Part shown: positions 20,901-23,007 of the stretch, in pieces
Layout of the letters: each line of letters begins with the position of its first letter
Numbering within the stretch: position 1 is the first letter of the stretch
Assembly (NCBI GenBank): GCA_023379075.1
Contig: JAMCSO010000040.1
Coordinates: 1 to 23,007 of the forward strand
From: Candidatus Martarchaeota archaeon
GTDB lineage: Archaea; Micrarchaeota; Micrarchaeia; Micrarchaeales; CABMGC01
DNA length: 23,007 nucleotides
Reading direction: 5' to 3'
Notes under the pieces: generated by a model
Told to the model about the DNA's origin: nothing
Database searches by the model: none
Seen by the model: the letters and a program-made list of their open reading frames with translations, nothing else
Translations under genes and position numbers: made by a program

Positions 20901-23007
20901 TTGTATATTTGGGCATCTGATATATATCCATTAAATGGTATTGTTCCTGAAGACGCACCACAGTTAGGATTGCTTATATCTCCAATAACAACATTTACTG
21001 CATATTGGCAATCAGTAGAACCCATTGTTCCAACAAAATTTGATGATGCTACCTGTTTTCCGTTTACATATAAGGTTATGGTTGGATTAACATTTGAGCT
21101 TACTGTAGCAGTTATCATAGACCATTGGTGTTCTGGTAAGTTTGTAGGAGTACCAGTTCCCATTGGGCCGAGTTCATTAGTAAAGAATGCTAAACGTCCA
21201 GAGTAATCTGAGACCCAGCCCTGGTATCCAAAAATTATAGCTCCATAACTTGCTGATTCTATTGAATTTGGATTAACCCACGCTAAAAATGTTTCACCTT
21301 GCGTATTGCCATATTCATTGGATAATGAAGTTATTACATTGCTTGAGATTCCGTTAAAGTATGCTACATTTGCAGGATAAGAACCCCCTGTTATAATTGC
21401 ATTGTAAATTACCCTTTGCCCATAATCAAGAATGGTGTTTGAAGGAGTAAGTTCTGAAATGGTTGGTGCTGGATATACTATCACAGGTCTCGATATGCTA
21501 TTGCTTGTCTCTGGTGTTGGTGCTGAATCAGTTACGAATATACAGTAGTATGTTATTGAGGTTGGAGATACTGAACTAAATGTGGCACTTCCACTCGTTA
21601 AGGAAGATAGTGTCTGAACTAATGTTGATCCTGTGTTGCAAGTTGAGGTTGCTGATGAGTATAATTTGGCAGTATAATCTGCTGTTCCTCCTGACCAACT
21701 GGATGATAATACTATTGACTGACCATTATCTATTGCTGTGTTTGAAGGTATTATTGTTGGTATTCCTAATTCGGAATTGACTGTAACTGTATCGCTTGCA
21801 GAGCATACTGATTCTGGAGTTGATGCGCTGTCTGTTACCTGGTACGCATAACTATTTGTTGTAGTTGGGCTTGCAAGATAAGTTGATAATGTTGATCCTG
21901 ATATTACGTTTGCTGATGTGCAGCTTACTCCTCCGGTTCCTGAGGTGGTGTACCACTTATAAGAATATAATGAAGATGGAGAGCCAAAGGAAACGCTTGG
22001 CATGACGCCGTTTGGTGGATAGGCACGGATAAACATGTATCTATAATAAGTATATGTGCTATCGCCAGCTTCAGCAATTCCTACATAACCAGAAGTATAT
22101 GTTGTATCTGTGGCTGTTATGCTATATATAAAACTTTGTGGAGCTGTTCCTCCGCTCATTTCCATATCTCCATTATTATAACTTATTTGAGCATATTCCC
22201 ATGAATTTTCGTTTTCTGGACCAACACTATTTAAATTAGTCAATCCTCCATTTGTTATTTTTGAAATACTTATATACGTATCTCCAGCACCTGTTCCTGC
22301 TCCAAATAAATAACCTGAATCTGAAGATGTTTGAGCTTGTCCTGCAAAACCAACTATAGATGCTGTTTGTGTTGTGTAAACCCAACCATCCATAATAAAT
22401 TCAGAAGGAATAGGATTTGAAAATCCTGCCCAGCCGAAAGTGGAACTTGCAGAAAATGATATTACGGGCTCTCCATTTAGCGTAGTTTGTGAAAGTGTAG
22501 CAACATCATATTTTGTAAAACTTGATAACGGGGTGTCTGCATTAAAATATACAGCGAACACATTCGCTCCATCATCATACTCCGCATAACTACTGCTTAA
22601 CTGTGGTGCTTCGCCGATCCCCAACGTGCCTGAACTTGAGAGGAGGTTAGTGTTTTTACTGACGAATGTTAGGTAAATAGTATTTGAGCCAGCAGAGAAT
22701 ATTGTGTTTGACACTTTTGCCCATATAGTTATGGTGTTGCTGTCATTGCTTTCTATCCACGAAGGAATGATTGTGCCATTTGAATATTCCAATTCAAAAT
22801 TAGCTGTGTTTCCGTTATAAGATAGGTAATTGGTATAATTTAAAGCGTTTATAGTTATCATTTGCTGGAAGGGATTTGGATAAACAGCAAGAGCATTGTA
22901 GATTAGGAATAATGGAACTTTTGTATAAAGAGTCCCTCCTGATGGGTTGGCTGTTAAGGTTACTGATTGTCCGTTGTCTATTGTTGGATTTGATGGAGTT
23001 ATTGCGC
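17951..23007 (-). CDS. Giant Ig-repeat surface protein with nested DUF2341-like and LamG domains (5' end beyond window)
   Basis: The frame is open from the right edge to TGA at 17951: 1,684 visible residues, N-terminus missing. An ATG at 22861 is internal, as repeat sequence continues upstream of it in frame. Order (visible residues): half of an Ig-like repeat (1-24), DUF2341-like domain (25-345; YAEYDDGANVFAVYF), rest of that repeat (346-410), repeat (411-512), half repeat (513-544), LamG (545-765; LIGWWKLNN, DYSGNNN), rest (766-831), five more repeats (832-1335), a 350-residue tail with a Thr/Ser linker (about 1455-1504), a transmembrane helix (about 1654-1674) and a basic end HYPIKKK. Most repeats carry a Cys pair. 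It is an anchored, probably glycosylated adhesin or S-layer-like protein; ligand unknown. Confidence 0.85.
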   Translation of the reverse strand, partial: AITPSNPTIDNGQSVTLTANPSGGTLYTKVPLFLIYNALAVYPNPFQQMITINALNYTNYLSYNGNTANFELEYSNGTIIPSWIESNDSNTITIWAKVSNTIFSAGSNTIYLTFVSKNTNLLSSSGTLGIGEAPQLSSSYAEYDDGANVFAVYFNADTPLSSFTKYDVATLSQTTLNGEPVISFSASSTFGWAGFSNPIPSEFIMDGWVYTTQTASIVGFAGQAQTSSDSGYLFGAGTGAGDTYISISKITNGGLTNLNSVGPENENSWEYAQISYNNGDMEMSGGTAPQSFIYSITATDTTYTSGYVGIAEAGDSTYTYYRYMFIRAYPPNGVMPSVSFGSPSSLYSYKWYTTSGTGGVSCTSANVISGSTLSTYLASPTTTNSYAYQVTDSASTPESVCSASDTVTVNSELGIPTIIPSNTAIDNGQSIVLSSSWSGGTADYTAKLYSSATSTCNTGSTLVQTLSSLTSGSATFSSVSPTSITYYCIFVTDSAPTPETSNSISRPVIVYPAPTISELTPSNTILDYGQRVIYNAIITGGSYPANVAYFNGISSNVITSLSNEYGNTQGETFLAWVNPNSIESASYGAIIFGYQGWVSDYSGRLAFFTNELGPMGTGTPTNLPEHQWSMITATVSSNVNPTITLYVNGKQVASSNFVGTMGSTDCQYAVNVVIGDISNPNCGASSGTIPFNGYISDAQIYNYTLSPTSINTIYEGGIEGSPLSENLIGWWKLNNTINGNVIDYSGNNNQGHPNNIIYAYPTNSPYGSYTANLINTNSGLANSIVGGDNSIIFGANIPATGIQTFYVAANDLGVTTAYPFSSTSNSIVVNPTLGTPTLTSTPTLPSTITAGNTITFTSSWSGGTSTYTANYLIVNTITGNLVANALYTGITGTSNTFAWTISSADEGNTVQANVIITDSATTPETTNSVNSAVLTLNVALGTPSITPSNPIMDGGQSITFSSSWSGGTPDYTAKLYSSTTSTCNTGSTLVQTLSSLSSGSASFSSISPTSTTYYCIFVTDSATSPETTNSVNSEVVVNPTLVANSITPSSPKIDSGQSITLTANPSGGTTTYSYKWYTISGSGGVTCTSANIISGATSSTYSASPTSTNSYAYQVIDAATTPESVCSAGDTVNVNPTFQTPTISPSNPTIDSGQSVTFTSTWSGGTADYTAKLYSSTTSTCNTGSTLVQTLSSLTSGSATFSSVSPTSITYYCIFVTDSASSPETTNSITSKVVVNPALVANSINSSTSTIENGQSLNISLSWSGGTPDYTIKYYSGSSQSCASDTILVATHSGISSTNDILTTAPSSSGYYCASIADSATSPNIATSNTIFISVQSQSQNSGGSGPSQSHTAILNDNINATVPSLNPVFNALVTNAAGTTVLHSYTYYQNQLPATITTQGSDELNLSFACSLRVGKDNYTYSGVAYGLGFEPCGVHYIVYGGTIEPIYSIQIPHTNANNTTSSTSTVTSTTTTSISTSSTSSENTTIPTTVPTTIPNSNSTLLNITLNLSRSTPQISFSLHNEVFTVLATSNVPIEANLIVVNNTVLSPTLSGLTKLLSFTISLSTDEAVVNSTVDYPCSIPPNDIAPYIFLNNTWTKETSFIINPSGCTISFAVPRNLTVGIFTSYTGQINSTKQESSTTSGSQSTVTQPEFWVIAFITLSILAILLSKFLFRKTHYPIKKK
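18493..18645 (-). other. Thr/Ser-rich linker coding region of the giant protein
   Basis: About 50 residues consisting largely of Thr, Ser, Asn and Pro (TSTVTSTTTTSISTSS and similar), built from ACA/ACT/TCA-type codons. Such stalks near the membrane are usually heavily O-glycosylated and hold the outer domains away from the cell. Confidence 0.6.
19292..19594 (-). repeat. Ig-like repeat, type A, copy 3
   Basis: About 101 codons with the pattern NPTIDSGQ, WSGGTADYTAKLYSS, TCNTGSTLVQTL, YYCIFVTDS, NSITSKVVVNP. A Cys pair (TCNT and YYCI) probably forms a disulfide. Within 19350-19522 it differs from copy 1 (21525-21697) at only about 10 of 173 positions by eye, without gaps. Confidence 0.75.
19595..19885 (-). 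repeat. Ig-like repeat, type B, intact copy
   Basis: About 97 codons with the pattern SPKIDSGQSITLTANPSGGT, YSYKWYTISGSGG, TCTSANIISG, NSYAYQV, ESVCSAGDTVNVNP. This is the uninterrupted version of the repeat that is split by the DUF2341-like domain near the right edge. Confidence 0.75.
19886..20190 (-). repeat. Ig-like repeat, type A, copy 2
   Basis: About 101 codons, same motif order as the other type A copies (NPIMDGGQ, SWSGGTPDYTAKLYSS, TCNTGSTLVQTL, YYCIFVTDS). Its DNA differs more from copies 1 and 3 than those differ from each other. Confidence 0.75.
20191..20511 (-). repeat. Ig-like repeat, type D
   Basis: About 107 codons beginning LGTPTLTSTPTLPSTITAGN, with SSWSGGTSTYTANYLIV and DEGNTVQANVIITDSATTPE. 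It keeps the GGT turn and the TTPETTNSV end of the array but lacks the Cys pair, so it should not hold a disulfide. Confidence 0.6.
20711..21372 (-). other. LamG domain inserted in an Ig-like repeat
   Basis: About 220 codons between TGGSYP and YGSYTANL of a type C repeat. LamG marks: NTQGETFLAWVNPN, HQWSMITATVS, ITLYVNGKQVASSNF, FNGYISDAQIYNYTLSPTSI, LIGWWKLNN and DYSGNNNQGHPNN. The end of the domain is closely similar to that of the pilin-like protein at 7932-8834. Confidence 0.7.
21469..21774 (-). repeat. Ig-like repeat, type A, copy 1
   Basis: About 102 codons (IIPSNTAIDNGQ, SSWSGGTADYTAKLYSS, TCNTGSTLVQTL, YYCIFVTDS, ISRPVIVYPA), following the split type B repeat just as copy 3 follows the intact one. 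It is closest in DNA to copy 3. Confidence 0.75.
21969..22932 (-). other. DUF2341-like domain inserted in an Ig-like repeat
   Basis: About 320 codons between the GGT turn and the YSYKW strand of a type B repeat. The opening (NPFQQMITINALNYTNYLSY, NTANFELEYSNG, PSWIES, ITIWAKV, NTIYLTFVSKNT) follows the DUF2341 pattern, and YAEYDDGANVFAVYFN is a known follow-on in archaeal surface proteins. The second half (FIMDGWVYTTQTASIVGFAG to YYRYMFIRAYPPNGVMPS) is a beta-rich, LamG-like unit. Confidence 0.65.
22933..23007 (-). repeat. First half of a split type B repeat, reaching the window edge
   Basis: Codes for ITPSNPTIDNGQSVTLTANP followed by SGGT, in frame with the giant gene. The 28 nt at 22935-22962 are identical to 19803-19830 of the intact type B repeat. 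The matching second half lies at 21775-21968, beyond the DUF2341-like insert. Confidence 0.7.

Noticed and set aside
19292..21774. The roughly 300-nt periodicity as a CRISPR array or satellite DNA
   Set aside because: The repeats are in frame, code for Ig-like domains and vary as protein repeats do; no short direct repeats with unique spacers are present.

Overview
The window looks archaeal and most resembles an acidophilic DPANN lineage of the Micrarchaeota (ARMAN) type. This rests on an archaeal Pth2, an XPD-type helicase with Fe-S cysteines, an archaeal SpeD, TATA-like boxes about 26-30 nt ahead of several starts (leaderless mRNAs), a class III signal peptide with the QSAMEYLMTYGWAI signature, and secreted proteins carrying LamG and DUF2341-like domains. 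The phylum is an inference from these traits, not a database match. Genes are tightly packed, often in short operons with gaps of 4-20 nt.

Layout. 1-640: the tail of an unidentified gene and a bacterial-looking nitrobindin/DUF1579-like beta-barrel protein. 679-1613: an intact tRNA-Asn(GUU) followed downstream by a VapB-VapC toxin-antitoxin pair and then a decayed second copy of the tRNA 3' half. The two copies share a 44-nt direct repeat, so this reads as a roughly 0.84-kb islet inserted at the tRNA. 1669-3215: a two-gene operon, a secreted NEW3-like protein and a cytoplasmic unknown. 3312-4220: branched-chain aminotransferase. 4224-7859 (minus): an operon of a coiled-coil/winged-helix protein, a 50-aa basic protein, a 781-aa membrane protein with a large extracellular region and a cytoplasmic winged helix, and Pth2. 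7932-8834: a pilin-like LamG protein. 8926-10746: XPD-family helicase, tail-to-tail (40-bp overlap) with a GT21-like membrane glycosyltransferase. 11893-12693: an ACT-domain protein and a Rieske ferredoxin. 12701-16274 (minus): 2-oxoacid dehydrogenase E2, E3, NAD kinase and a small Cys-rich protein, with no E1. 16641-17927: an aminopropyltransferase (speE) and S-adenosylmethionine decarboxylase (speD), a polyamine operon behind a 366-nt non-coding stretch. 17951 to the right edge (minus): a giant surface protein, still open at the edge.

The most unusual object is the giant surface protein. It has at least eight Ig-like repeats of about 95-105 residues. Two of them are split at the same place, just after a Gly-Gly turn, by whole foreign domains: a DUF2341-like domain in one and a LamG domain in the other. 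A pair of repeats (types B and A) has also been duplicated, and only one copy carries an insert. The LamG module closely resembles the one on the pilin-like protein, so the cell seems to show one sugar-binding-like module on two scaffolds. With the secreted NEW3-like protein, the 781-aa membrane protein and the glycosyltransferase, much of the window serves the cell surface. The remainder covers polyamine, branched-chain amino acid, 2-oxoacid/NADP and translation housekeeping.
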